A DNA stretch of 25,875 nucleotides from Paramacrobiotus metropolitanus (Eukaryota; Tardigrada; Eutardigrada; Parachela; Macrobiotidae). The translations under genes were made by a program, and so were the position numbers. The DNA is taken from NCBI RefSeq assembly GCF_019649055.1, contig NW_026570628.1, positions 1 to 25,875 on the forward strand. Direction: 5' to 3'. Under the pieces are notes generated by a model, which searched no databases, had not been told where the DNA came from, and was given only the letters and a program-made list of their open reading frames with translations. Shown piece after piece: positions 1 through 9,369 of the stretch (positions are counted from its first letter, which is position 1; every line of letters begins with the position of its first letter).

Positions 1-1695
1 CACACGTGCACATTACAACATACAGTGTGCTTGAAGATGTGCATTCATTTGTTTGCTTGATAATGAGCATAGACTTCTTTCCTTTTTTCTTGCCTCCTTA
101 TCATTATTGCAGCATCAAACAGTTACTGAAATGCAGATTTTCTTAATTACATTTAGGGCTAGTACTAGTACACAAGAACATTATTCATCTGCGGACGCGG
201 TGCAATCTAAAGTTAAAGTACGCTCACTTATTTTAAACAAAATTAATTAAGTATGTTGCTTCAATAAAAAAATTGACAGTTTTGATTGGGGTACTCAATA
301 ACTGTAGGCTTGTAGCTCTCTTATTTTTGCATCTTTGGCGCACCGGTATCGGGTGTTTGCGTGGGTGTAAAATGTAAATGAACTGCAGGCGCTGGCGCGC
401 GCAATAGGGGCAAGAAAGATTCGACAAAATAACGCTGCTAAAAACAGTACGAGTAGTTCTGCGATAAACCCTCTTAGGAGCACGCGTGAGCAGACTTTTC
501 AATTCAGATTCTGCCGAAGGAATTTCTGTTTCAATCACTTTGGCCGCATTGGACTATACTTGATTGCTGCTATACTTGGGGGAGCGGCTACAGATTTGGG
601 ATGCCAAGCGTAGGCATTGTTTTTTTTGGCATTTTTAAGGTCATTGACTCAATCACACTTTTCGGGTGCAGCCGAAAAGTCGACTTTTATTTTTTCAGAA
701 CCGGCATCTCTTATTGCATATGCAGATACTTGTAGCGCCGCTCTAGTGGATCTTCTATCATCATTATGGTGATTCAGTTGTAAGTAGGCTCGGTTTTGTC
801 CAGGTTTTGAGACAAAAAGCGATAAAAGATCGTTTTTCAGATATCGTGACATCGTGTTGAGGAAAGTACTTGTAATCTGCTGGTAAAAATACATTCCGAA
901 ATGATTAAGTCAAACCCAATCCCTCCGTGCATTGTTAACTACATTTTGACGATATCTAAGATGGCAGTTGACATATTCAATGCCGGTAACCAAAAATACT
1001 GATAGTCACCTTTCAGTTTCGTTTCAAAACATGACCTAACAACTGCTCCAGACAATGCCGAAAAGTACTTACACAGAAGATGGTATCCAGAAAACCGACG
1101 TTCTGCATAATGCTAGTTTGCACAAACAAAGCACTTTGCGGACTATAAAGCGCTTTTTCCTTATGACGTCTGTTCTACTTTATGCCATTTTCTAAGACTT
1201 TTCTTGCAGAAATCAGTTGTAAAGCTGTTTGTCGTTGCACAAACCAGCACGCAGTTGATTATAAAAGCTCGCGCAAACGATCTTTTTACTTCCTTGGTTT
1301 TAGGCATAACCGACTTGATTTTTTATAATTAAGTTCGAGGTAAATGAAGTTTGACTGGCATGGTTCCCAAGTTCGGAGAAGAGTAATTGAGTTCTTCATG
1401 AAAGAACAAACAACACACAAACATCCTTTAGCCCATTATCCGTTTGTGGCACGTCATGGTGATCAAAGACAACTGCACAGCCGACCAACTCGGACCAAGT
1501 ACGTGCATCATTCTGCAGTAGCTGAATGCTGGCAGCAGGACGAAAACCAACAGATTAGAGCTTTCAGTTTTCCATTGATATGAAATTCAATACGAAAATA
1601 ATGCTAACGGCAAATAGGGTGGCAGCTGGCTAGGTCTCATGTTCCATACACTGTATATTGTGGTCGAATGACAAACGACAATCATCAAGAAAATT
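1..1695. other. Non-coding flank
   Basis: No exon could be supported on either strand. Open frames are short, without recognisable motifs or paired splice signals. It lies 3' of the minus-strand protease gene and should include its 3' UTR; no canonical AATAAA was found close behind that stop codon. Confidence 0.5.
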
Positions 1696-2005
1696 TCACC
1701 AGGATGTGGTTGCCAGCTTCGAAAAGCATAGCGATAGCCAAGCTTGTATTATGTCAAAAAATATCAATCCCAAATATTTTCTAGAAGCCGCCGACTGCGC
1801 GGAAAACTGCGTGCGTAATGGTACCGTAATCTCTTCTTTGTCTGCCATTACCATTCCTGGGTCCACCTCCTGGCTGACCTGCGCTCTCCTTGGCACGGTA
1901 CGATTTCTTAGCCAACCGTAGAAGCCTTGCGAATACAGTGTGTTCATAATGAACGGCAAGAGCATTTCTGCAGCTTGGAAACCGGAAAGCGAGTTGCCGC
2001 ATTCT
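1696..2005 (-). CDS. Terminal exon: S1A C-terminus plus tail
   Basis: Acceptor TTTATTAG in the right phase, stop TGA at 1696-1698. It encodes ECGNSLSGFQAAEMLLPFI, equivalent to the family's C-x...PGVY-x-x-V-x-x-(F/Y)-x-x-WI ending, and then about 80 residues of tail with no recognised domain. The tail is long for the family. No frameshift is visible. Confidence 0.75.
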
Positions 2006-5000
2006 CTAATAAAACATATTTCCAGTTTCATCTCCGAATTGATATAATATAAATCACACAACTGTCGGCCTTCCTACCCTGTTCCGAATGAAGTGACTCC
2101 AAATAAGGTCCATTGTCCGTTTCCTGAAAAATAAAGCTGGGTCGGCATTCGACACTGGGGCAAATAAGCTAACTTCAGTGGTTAGCTTTATTACGGGGAA
2201 GTTGAAAATTGCCAACCACAGTTGGCAAACACTGGTCTTACCAAATTTGCTGTCTTTCCGGCATGCTAAAGGTCCTCCGCTGTCTCCGGAACACCTGCAA
2301 CCACACAATATGGCTTTCACCAGCATAACTCGCTAACTTTTTTTGACTTCAGTATGCCATACGTGGTCGTTCCAGCGCCACCAACATTGTGCCCTGTATA
2401 CAGCCTATCAGGACAGACTGCAGAGTCACACCCAAAACCAACGATGGTCAAGGCCACCTGCATCAGCTCGGACGGCACGCTTTTGGTTTCGACTAAACCG
2501 CAACCAGCTGCGTAACAGACGTCTCCAGTTCGCAAAACCATATCGGAACGTGGCAGACAGATTGGTTGAACTGTCAACAATTCAATGTCCTGCAGAATAG
2601 ATATTGCTGTACTTAGTAGCGCTTAATACGCTCACTTTACATTATTACTAGTAGACCCCGCGCAAACTGCGCGGACACGGAATAAATCAGCGATGAATAT
2701 TAAATGCCATAAGTTAAAATCTCGACTACAAAAATTAATACAAGTACACTTTGTAGTAATCGAAGCTTTTGGCTAGAGCAACAGTTCTTACTAATTCGGT
2801 ATACTTTACCGACAAAATTGATAAAGAGTTACAAATAAATAAATAAATAAATTATTAACGTTCTTACATAAGTACGCACTGATGCGAAGTTAACAGTTTT
2901 AACCATGGAGGAATGAAGATCAGTTTGTGTAAAATGTTTCAGTCGATTGCAGACGTACTCGTATTTAACCTTAAATCTGTAAATCTTAAATTTTCCTCCG
3001 GGAATACTGTTATGTTTGTGCTGTTCAGACAGTTGTTATATAGTCAAATCTTTAGAATTTCTCCCGGAATATTCTGACGTGAGTCGTTATGCTGTATTAG
3101 ATTTTTAGTTATCTATGTTCAACCGCAACGGTAGTAACTGGCTACTCACGGAGAACAGAAGCAAAGAGCTGCATCAAAGTAAAGTTTTCGTTCCGAGCGT
3201 GTTTCCCACTGGGGTGGTAGGAAAACTTTCTGTACCGTAATAACCGTGGCATTCGGTGATGATCCGCAGCGGTGGGGCATGAATTTCACCGTTATTTTTT
3301 GCAGAGTCCCACTTCTGAGAACAAAGAGGCGCTAATTGTGAGTCTCCTAACTTTATGCAAATACGTAAAATGTGCGCAAGTCGTTCGAACCTTTTAGGCA
3401 CCCTCGTGATGTTGTCTGTAATACGCACTTACGGGTATTCGTAAAAAGAAGCGCGCCTGTAGCGAAACAAAGCGCGAGAGCTGCTGACACACAATCGCTA
3501 TTTGACTAACAAAGATCACGAAACATTTCTACATTGATTTTGAGACCAAAAAGTAAATGCGAAACTCACGTTACTGTTTGGTAATTTTTCAGGCTGCACA
3601 TACAGACTATAATTTTCAAAATATTTTTTGGAAACCGAAAATTCTGTAGTTTGGACTTTTTAAGGACGTCTTTACTCTAGCAGTGCGCTGGTCGCGAAAT
3701 TTGTCACGCAGTAGATTAGATTTGGTCACGCAGTATATTTTAACCTGCTGTTCAACGGGGAGCAAGATCGTAGCATAGTCCGAGGGATGGGGGCGCAGCG
3801 GGCGCACGCTCTGAAATCTAAGGCCGCAGTGAACTCGAAAACGGGGCCAGTATAAAGCGCAGCCAAATTATGCGCCCCGTTCCTTGGGCCTCGCTATGGC
3901 ACTGCTTGTACTGCGACATTCTGCATCTGCCTGCCGCTGTTGATTACCTACTCTAGGTACGTCGTACGGTTCGTTACGTATTCAGATATACAATGTGCTG
4001 CCGTCAGGATCCACCGTGGGGCTATCTGAAATCAACAATGGCAATGTTTACGTTCAGACAGTCACTCGTACTGTTGGGCGAGGTATGAACTGTATATACC
4101 TATAAACACATTATTTCAATTGCGATCGGCCGTTAAGCATGTAAAACGCCATATGGGGGTTGGTCAAAATTTAATTTACTAAGAGTGACCGGTTGTTGAG
4201 AAGTGCCGAGCTATGCATAGAGTCATAGACCATATGACGCCAAAAGACTTGAGCGGGTGACGTCATTGACGTGCATCGACGCTGGCGAGTGATACTGCGA
4301 TGAACGTAAGTTGAGCGCCAAAGAATGCCGCTGAACGAAATACCGGTATCGGCTTCGGTCATAATTTACGCCTCGTCTACCAAAACGCGTGTGGATGTGC
4401 TTGTCTAATGCATTTTAAGAAAAGCGATTGAATGCCGCTTACACGTGTTACTTGGAGCGAAAGGCACGTGAAAACAATCGTTCGCTCACCTATTAAGAGT
4501 TCCACAATTTACAACTGTACAACTTTCGCCCCTGAAATACTCGTACCCAAAAGCATTTCAATGTATGTCAGTATGGCTTGAGCAAAATGTTACCTAATCA
4601 TAGCATATGCTGTGTATCCTTTTTCGAAGCCTTAATGCCACCACCACTTACCACAGTCCCCCCGCATGCTGAGTATTGGCTGTCGACCTGGACCTGCCAT
4701 GGCCAACTGTTAGGCTGAGCCTATAAAATTGACGCCTTACGTCAGAAATGCCAAGAAGCAGATGATAAGGAGGAGGTAGCTACAGAGTACATGTAATGAT
4801 AAGGATAATGTACAAGCAGATGATAAGGAGGAGGTACCCGAGGTAGCTACAGAGTACATGTATCTATCGTAAAACTTTTACCGGAGTGCCGCCGTGGATT
4901 CGCAGGTTTTCGCTGCTTTCTATAATCCCTGTATGTTGGCCACAGTTCATACTGCAGATTTCGTCTTCCCCTTGCGGGCATTGTTCCACACCTAATAAAA

Positions 5001-8000
5001 GAAAAACCACAGACTTAATATTCAGAACTAATGGAATTGCGCTTCAACCTTTCCGCTGCTGACAACTTGCAGCAACATCGAGGCTAATAACGGTAAATTG
5101 CTCAATTTTTCAGTGTAAGTCAACAAAAGCATACTCTTTGTCAGTGAGTTCTGATATTAAGTAGTTGTTTCAGTTTTCATTACGTATGCAACCGGCATAT
5201 TTTTGAGAACTGCACAGGGGTCACGCAATGGTCCAACAGTTCCATACACTACTAGAATCATGTAGAATACTTAATACTTAAAACAATTTCCATTTTACAC
5301 AAGTACTTACATAGTTACATGTAAAAATTTTAATGGAAATTCTAATAACAAGGAATTCAGTATAGGCATTTCTCTTGGCGGCTTGCGCCAACCGTTAACA
5401 GACCTATGTACTACTACTAATGAAATAGCGTCGTGCTTTCTTACGACTTTTAGAAATTAGCATTCATTTCTACAAATGTGCGTATGTACTGGCAATCCGA
5501 GACCGAGGAATGCCTTGTACTTTGTAAAAGCGGTTGTGCTAACGTGCGACATATCCCGGCTTCCCGGGTTAACTTACCGTCACAAAAGTGATCCCTTGCA
5601 ATACAAGATCGATTGCTCTTATCGGAAGGACATGGAAATGGCGTTGCTCGACCACAAGGTACACCTACCATGAGTGCAATCTCCGGTGACTGTCCATATG
5701 TCAGTTTTTAGTTTTATGGCAGATGTACTCATTGTACTGTATGTCCAAGGTTGTACTGTAGATAAAGTATGTGCGCACTTACGGGTCAACTGTAACTGGA
5801 ATTTGCTGTCAGCTCCGTAAGATGGCCCAGGAACCGCCTCGATAAGCTGCAAGCAGCAATTAAAACACATCAGTAATATTCGGCCCCCTAAATTTTGGTA
5901 GTGAGAACGTTGGAAAAGTCGCAGCAGCAACATAAGTGCGACTGCGTGGTCTTCGAAAAGCAGTAGACACACCAGTGGGCTCAACCAACCTTTTGCCGAT
6001 CCGGTGGCGGCATCCAGTGATCAAACTACAGTAATGCGGTATTGTGCACACTGTCTGTCCATTTAAGTATCAGTCTTATTGATGCATCGAAAGTATCAGT
6101 TTTATTGATATTAACAAAGTGAACTAAAATTTAGTGGGAAAATTCTGGGAAGTGTCACATCTATTTTGGGTTATGTTGGCTGCTCTAATGCAGCTACTGT
6201 ATATGTGAAATAGTGCCCGGTTTATTCTCCATTTTAATAATTAACACACAAAATTTTTTTTGTTAATCCGATAATATTCCACACTACCACAACGATTACG
6301 TCGTCTCCAACAAATTTAAATTTCATAATAATGACACGGTAGGCGTGGTATGCCTATACTATGTACGAACGTCATAGTTCACGTACGATTCACCTGTTCT
6401 TATCTAAAGCTTTTAATCGATTCTGCTCGTGTTGATTAGTCTGAGTTTACAGTAGTCTTGATCTTTGCAGATCTATGCGCAGTATGTGCAGATTTGATAG
6501 TGTTGGCTGGAGAGTCTGTATGTACTGCATGTGTGCTGCCTTCAGATTATGATCAAAGGGTATGAGATTTGAGAATCTGAGTGACCTTCTTGTGGCGAAA
6601 GCATTGGTGTGTACCCACAGGAAGTCACCCTAAGAATCTGGATAATAACATCATCCAGGTATTTGGTTGTCAGCGTAGGAGAAGATCACCGTAACACCGT
6701 TCAGAATAGAGATTCCCACTCCAACGACTGTGTTTGGTTGGTCATCTAGTACCGCAGTGCGACTTCCGTATAGCATATGTCAATAATGTCCTACGTTGCA
6801 CCTTTATATACGTACAAGAAACAGCCTCGGCTTCGCCTCCGCGTTTCTTGGGTTCTAAAATCCTAGGCCGGTTTACGGATTGTTAACTTAGAACGGATAA
6901 ATCTGAAGAGCCCGATAACAAAAATTTTATAAAAAAATGGATGTTTTGGTTTCGCGCAGTCGAACGCAATTACTTTGACTTTACATTATGATCAAAGGGT
7001 ATGAGATTTGAGAATCTGAGTGACATTTTTAATTAAATTTTCGTAGCGAAAAAACAATCCGAATCTGATCACCCACGAGAGTACCACATTACAAACTAAA
7101 AGGACGATAAGACTGGACAATGGTGCTAGATAGGTCACCCACTAAGAACTTAGCGGGCCCTGTTTTATTTTGCTCAGTAATATTGCAGTTTGGTCAAACG
7201 TTCACCTAACGGGCTCTGTGCACTGGATAGCATTGTTAGCTCGGTCACCCATCTACCTAACGGGATCTATGCACTAGACAGTAGTGGTAGCTCGGTCACT
7301 AGATCACTTAACGGAGTTCGTGCACTGGACAGTAGTGGTATCTCGGTCACTAGATCACTTAACGGAGTTTGTGCACCGACCGGATAGCATTGGTAGCTCG
7401 GTCACCCATCTACCTAACGGGATCTATGCACTAGACAGCAGTGGTAGCTCGGTCACTAGATCACTTAACGGAGTTCGTGCACTAGACAGTAGGGGTAGCT
7501 CGGTCACTAGATCACTTAACGGAGTTCGTGCACTAGACAGCAGTGGTAGCTCGGTCACTAGATCACTTAACGGAGTTCGTGCACTGGACAGTAGTGGTAG
7601 CTCGGTCACTCGTTCACCTAACGGGCTCTGTGCACTGGACAGTGGTGGTAGCTCGGTCACTTACTCACCTAGCGATTTTTTGACGCACTCAATCACTAGG
7701 TGAGTGACTGACCGAGCTCCACCTGTCCAGTAAGAAAAATCGCTAGGTAAGGAGAAAAATCGCTAGGTGAGGAAGTGACCCTGCTACAACTACTGTCCAG
7801 TGCACAGAGCCCGTTAGGTGAACAAGAGCAAAGCCCGCTCGATGACTCACTCACCTAGAAATTCCGCTCAGTGGGCAGTTATGGTGTTTCGGTCACTCAC
7901 TCGACCAGTGATTTTACGTATTGATTTTATATTTGACATTTTTACATTTTATGTCGGTTGATTTTAAACGTGTTTCGAACTCGGCAACACCGGCAGCAAT

Positions 8001-9369
8001 GTTTGAATAACGCGAGTGTTTGAATAAGTACAATAATTTATTTATTTTTCGGTTTAATTAGTGTAATAATTATGTCAATTGGTATTTTGTATTGTATCTA
8101 GGCAAATATTTCTAAGTTTCAAGGTGACCTTTAAGATGGGTTGGATCAATCTGGTCTTGATGCCGGCTTGATCCCGGCTCGGTATTTTCATAAAAAAAAC
8201 ACATGCCGGCCACTTCTGAACTATCCCGAATCTAATGGCGTTGTCCGTTTTTCCAGAAGTTTATGGTTATAGAGATCTCAAAACTATGGGGCGCCGCGCG
8301 TAGTATAGATCTTGTACTTAATTAGGGCCATATTGCGAGTACTTTGTACAGTTGTACGCTGTAACCTTTTCTTGAACTCCTCTTATTTTTAAAACAGCTT
8401 GCGAGTTGAATCCCAAAGCGCAGAACCCAAACCAAAACAGTTGCAACCCAAAGCGCAGAAATCGTACTCTTTGCCTAAGTAAAATAATTTACACACTTCA
8501 GTCTGTGAAATAATTCACACGCTCCGGTCTGCGCACACACCGATGTGCATTTTTTCAGTACTTTGCTTTTCTCATATTCCGGTCACTTTGAGTGTATGGT
8601 TTCATATTCCGGTCACCGGTCACTGCTGCGGACCGCACATGTGGCGCACCATGAATAGCTGTTGTGAGTGTTATCTGTTGATCGCACTAGCTTTAGCCGC
8701 CCGTGCAGTTCACTGAGCAAGCCCTCTCCACCCGCATACTTTTTAGGGGGTCCATTAAATTTCGTTTGCAGTAGAAGTTTATAGACGGAAAGGCCCAGTG
8801 TTTTGCGCCTCATCCGATTCAGAGTTTCTGTTATTGTTTTGTTTCTCATAAAAATTTATTGATGTTTACGTTCGAATTTAATGAGAGAAGTCGTTTTCTA
8901 AAATTAAAATAATAAAAATTAATGATTCTGTGAACTTCGTGTTGTCAGGAATTTAACTACCTGGTGACCGGAATGAAACCCACTCAAAGTGACCGGAATA
9001 TGGGAAAAAGCGAAGTAGGTATTCAATCTTATCGTTAAAAGAAGATGTTTTATGCAAAAAAACCTGATTATGGCAAAAGTATGGATCCATTCACGAAAGT
9101 GCGTAACCCCCTACTGCTAATTACTCGTATTTACAGAAAGTGCTTACAATAGAATCGCTATACGACAGAATATCCACTCGTTCTTCACCACAAGCATACG
9201 CAATCGGTGATGTTGGAACTGCAAATAGGCTATTCAGGACAAACTAACGAGAGCATCAATGACCATACGTACCCTTGGCATCCCACACATTAATTCGCTG
9301 TCCCAAGCATCCATCCAGTACGGTTCTATTTGGCCAACGCACTCCGAACAGAAATTCCTTTGACTGAAT
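1696..9369 (-). CDS. CUB-LDLa-S1A modular serine protease gene, 5' end not found
   Basis: Trypsin-fold (S1A) protease with non-catalytic CUB and LDL-receptor class A modules, the general plan of matriptase/enteropeptidase-like proteases. Exons placed by splice sites and phase: 9369-9273, 9218-9148, 5846-5783, 5664-5578, 4991-4882, 4720-4652, 4025-3952, about 3817-3745, 2589-2363, 2294-2242, 2123-2078, 2005-1696. Key residues seen: H57 in TAAHC, D102 in HPSDYATILL, S195 in GDSGGPL, and the cleavage site LR|IHGG. A Cys in the linker (SMNCG) would tether the pro-region to the catalytic domain after activation, as in the family. Residue 189 is Thr, not the Asp of trypsins, so the cleavage preference is uncertain. 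The segment between H57 and D102 is about 18 residues shorter than usual. Signal or membrane exon and first CUB exon were not located upstream of 9369. No frameshift was found in the placed exons. Very probably secreted or membrane-bound and made as a zymogen. Confidence 0.85.
2078..2123 (-). CDS. Exon: S1A strand with Ser214-Gly216
   Basis: 46 nt, acceptor TTTTTCAG, donor GG|GTAGGA. Encodes NGQWTLFGVTSFGTG, the conserved W-x-x-x-G-(V/I)-x-S-(W/F)-G strand. Phases fit both neighbours. Confidence 0.88.
2242..2294 (-). CDS. Exon: catalytic Ser195
   Basis: 53 nt, acceptor GGTTGCAG, donor G|GTAAGA. Encodes CSGDSGGPLACRKDSKF with catalytic Ser195. Joined to the previous exon it reads TTTCSGDSGGPL, so position 189 at the bottom of the S1 pocket is Thr. 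Confidence 0.93.
2363..2589 (-). CDS. Exon: S1A mid-domain
   Basis: 227 nt, acceptor TTCTGCAG, donor AC|GTATGG. Encodes DIELLTVQPICLP, then GDVCYAAGCG (where other S1A enzymes have C-x-x-x-GWG), and ends CPDRLYTGHNVGGAGTT, the loop before Ser195. Five Cys are placed as expected for the fold. Confidence 0.9.
2590..3744 (-). other. Intron of left protease gene
   Basis: No supported exon. It contains an (AAAT)n microsatellite at about 2833-2853. An open frame at 3174-3428 (minus) has no protease motif. Confidence 0.55.
2833..2853. repeat. (AAAT)n microsatellite
   Basis: Short AAAT tetranucleotide run inside an intron of the left protease gene. Confidence 0.85.
3745..3817 (-). CDS. Exon: probable catalytic Asp102
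   Basis: Encodes FQSVRPLRPHPSDYATILLP, matching the family's HP-x...(N)DIALL region with Asp102 in SDYA. Acceptor CCTTAG at 3818 keeps frame with the preceding GA|; a second acceptor, TTTCAG, is seven bases downstream in the transcript. Donor GTTAAA is weak. The loop between His57 and Asp102 seems too short, so an exon may be missing or undetected. Confidence 0.6.
3952..4025 (-). CDS. Exon: catalytic His57
   Basis: 74 nt, acceptor TTGATTTCAG, donor GA|GTAGGT. Encodes IAPRWILTAAHCISEYVTNR, including the TAAHC motif with catalytic His57. Synonymous differences from 25465-25538 continue to the last codon, which supports this donor. Confidence 0.9.
4652..4720 (-). CDS. Exon: start of S1A catalytic domain
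   Basis: 69 nt, acceptor TATAG, donor GTG|GTAAGT. Encodes AQPNSWPWQVQVDSQYSACG and GTV: the SWPWQV strand and the Cys that pairs with Cys58. The paralogue's exon 24862-24930 is also 69 nt with mostly third-position changes. Confidence 0.9.
4756..4862 (-). repeat. 58-bp-period direct repeat in intron
   Basis: Two copies, 4756-4795 and 4814-4862, share AAGCAGATGATAAGGAGGAG and GCTACAGAGTACATGTA. The second has an extra 9 bases in the middle. It lies in the short intron between the activation-site exon and the next catalytic exon. Confidence 0.85.
4882..4991 (-). CDS. Exon: LDLa end, linker and activation site
   Basis: 110 nt, acceptor TATTAG, donor CCG|GTAAAA. It continues FCDG with VEQCPQGEDEIC, giving LDLa Cys 5-6 and the acidic calcium-site end (Q and E/Q replace two usual Asp). 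Then SMNCGQHTGIIESSENLRIH and GGTP follow: a linker Cys, then R|IHGG, where trypsin-like cleavage after Arg would expose the new N terminus. His replaces the usual Val at position 17. Confidence 0.88.
5578..5664 (-). CDS. Exon: first part of LDLa module
   Basis: 87 nt, acceptor GGTAG|GT, donor G|GTAAGT. Encodes VPCGRATPFPCPSDKS followed by NRSCIARDHFCDG, which carries Cys 1-4 of an LDL-receptor class A repeat and the FCDG turn. The repeat is completed by the next exon across a phase-1 intron. Same length as 24022-24108. Confidence 0.85.
5783..5846 (-). CDS. Exon: end of CUB domain
   Basis: 64 nt, acceptor TGCTTGCAG, donor C|GTAAGT. Encodes LIEAVPGPSYGADSKFQLQL, matching the last CUB strands (hydrophobic-E-hydrophobic, then a GF/KF-x-L-x-L strand). 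The paralogous exon 23881-23945 is one base longer, which breaks its frame. Confidence 0.75.
6546..7024. repeat. Pair of identical 40-bp direct repeats
   Basis: 6546-6585 and 6985-7024 are identical over 40 bases beginning ATTATGATCAAAGGGTATGA. The 399 bases between them have no recognisable coding content. Identity implies recent duplication or an element boundary. Confidence 0.9.
7190..7672. repeat. 51-bp minisatellite, about ten copies
   Basis: Tandem units of 51 bp with the core GCTCGGTCACTAGATCACTT and a CACTGGACAG segment. Copies start near 7243, 7294, 7345, 7399, 7450, 7501, 7552, 7603 and 7654, with one 54-bp step at 7345-7399. Because 51 is a multiple of three, long frames stay open on both strands; these are not taken as genes. 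Confidence 0.93.
7650..7860. repeat. Inverted tail of the minisatellite
   Basis: 7650-7672 and 7696-7718 form a 23-bp inverted repeat with two mismatches around a 23-base loop. Beyond it, the unit appears in reverse orientation, for example CTGTCCAGTGCACAGAGCCC near 7794. The array thus switches strand in a head-to-head palindrome. Confidence 0.85.
8121..8324 (+). pseudogene. Coding-like fragment paralogous to 19194-19346
   Basis: Begins FKVTFKMGWI and ends EISKLWGAARSIDLVLN then stop; the 19-kb copy reads LKVTLKLGWI and EISDCGRPRSIDLFLN. Differences cluster at third codon positions at both ends, so the ancestor was coding. Here the middle is about 50 bp longer, with an in-frame stop and a TTTTTCCAG acceptor-like site, as if an intron or insertion were present. 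Family not recognised; it could be part of a mobile element. It lies antisense within the left gene's intron. Confidence 0.5.
8561..9015. mobile_element. 455-bp MITE-like element with TIRs
   Basis: Ends are imperfect inverted repeats of about 60 bp. The best part is CATATTCCGGTCACTTTGAG at 8573 and its complement at 8983-9002, continuing through GGTTTCAT(AT)TCCGGTCACC. The outermost match CTTTGC...GCGAAG is flanked by TA on both sides (8559-8560, 9016-9017), which would fit a TA target duplication of a Tc1/mariner-type MITE. No transposase is seen. Confidence 0.8.
9148..9218 (-). CDS. Exon: CUB domain, second Cys
   Basis: 71 nt between TATTTGCAG and GTAAGC. Encodes PTSPIAYACGEERVDILSYS, with the Cys expected to pair with the Cys of the previous exon. 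Same length and phase as 23198-23268. The following intron (5847-9147) is about 3.3 kb against about 0.6 kb in the paralogue. Confidence 0.75.
9273..9369 (-). CDS. Exon: CUB domain core
   Basis: Acceptor TTATCCAG and donor G|GTACGT bound a 97-nt exon. It encodes KEFLFGVRWPN, then DGCLGQRINVWDA, the CUB pattern of a beta strand followed by Cys and a D/E-x-L-x-V-like strand. The right-hand paralogue has a 97-nt exon (22892-22988) with mostly conservative changes. A counterpart of the preceding CUB exon (22757-22824) was not found in the 3 kb upstream. Confidence 0.75.

Larger units (their letters stand above)
5847..9147 (-). other. Repeat-expanded intron of the left protease gene
   Basis: No protease exon was found in this 3.3-kb interval. 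It contains two identical 40-bp repeats, a 51-bp minisatellite with an inverted tail, a fragment related to 19194-19346, and a 455-bp element with terminal inverted repeats; these are listed separately. The equivalent intron of the right-hand gene is 612 bp. Confidence 0.7.

Noticed and set aside
3174-3428. Extra exon of the left protease gene
   Set aside because: Open frame lacks protease motifs and lies after the Asp102 exon, where phases already join 3745 to 2589.
7190-7660. CRISPR array
   Set aside because: Units are contiguous and near-identical with no unique spacers, and the genome is eukaryotic.
7190-7703. Overlapping long frames with a 17-residue repeat on both strands
   Set aside because: They follow from the 51-bp repeat being a multiple of three and lacking stops; open on both strands, no start context or splice signals.
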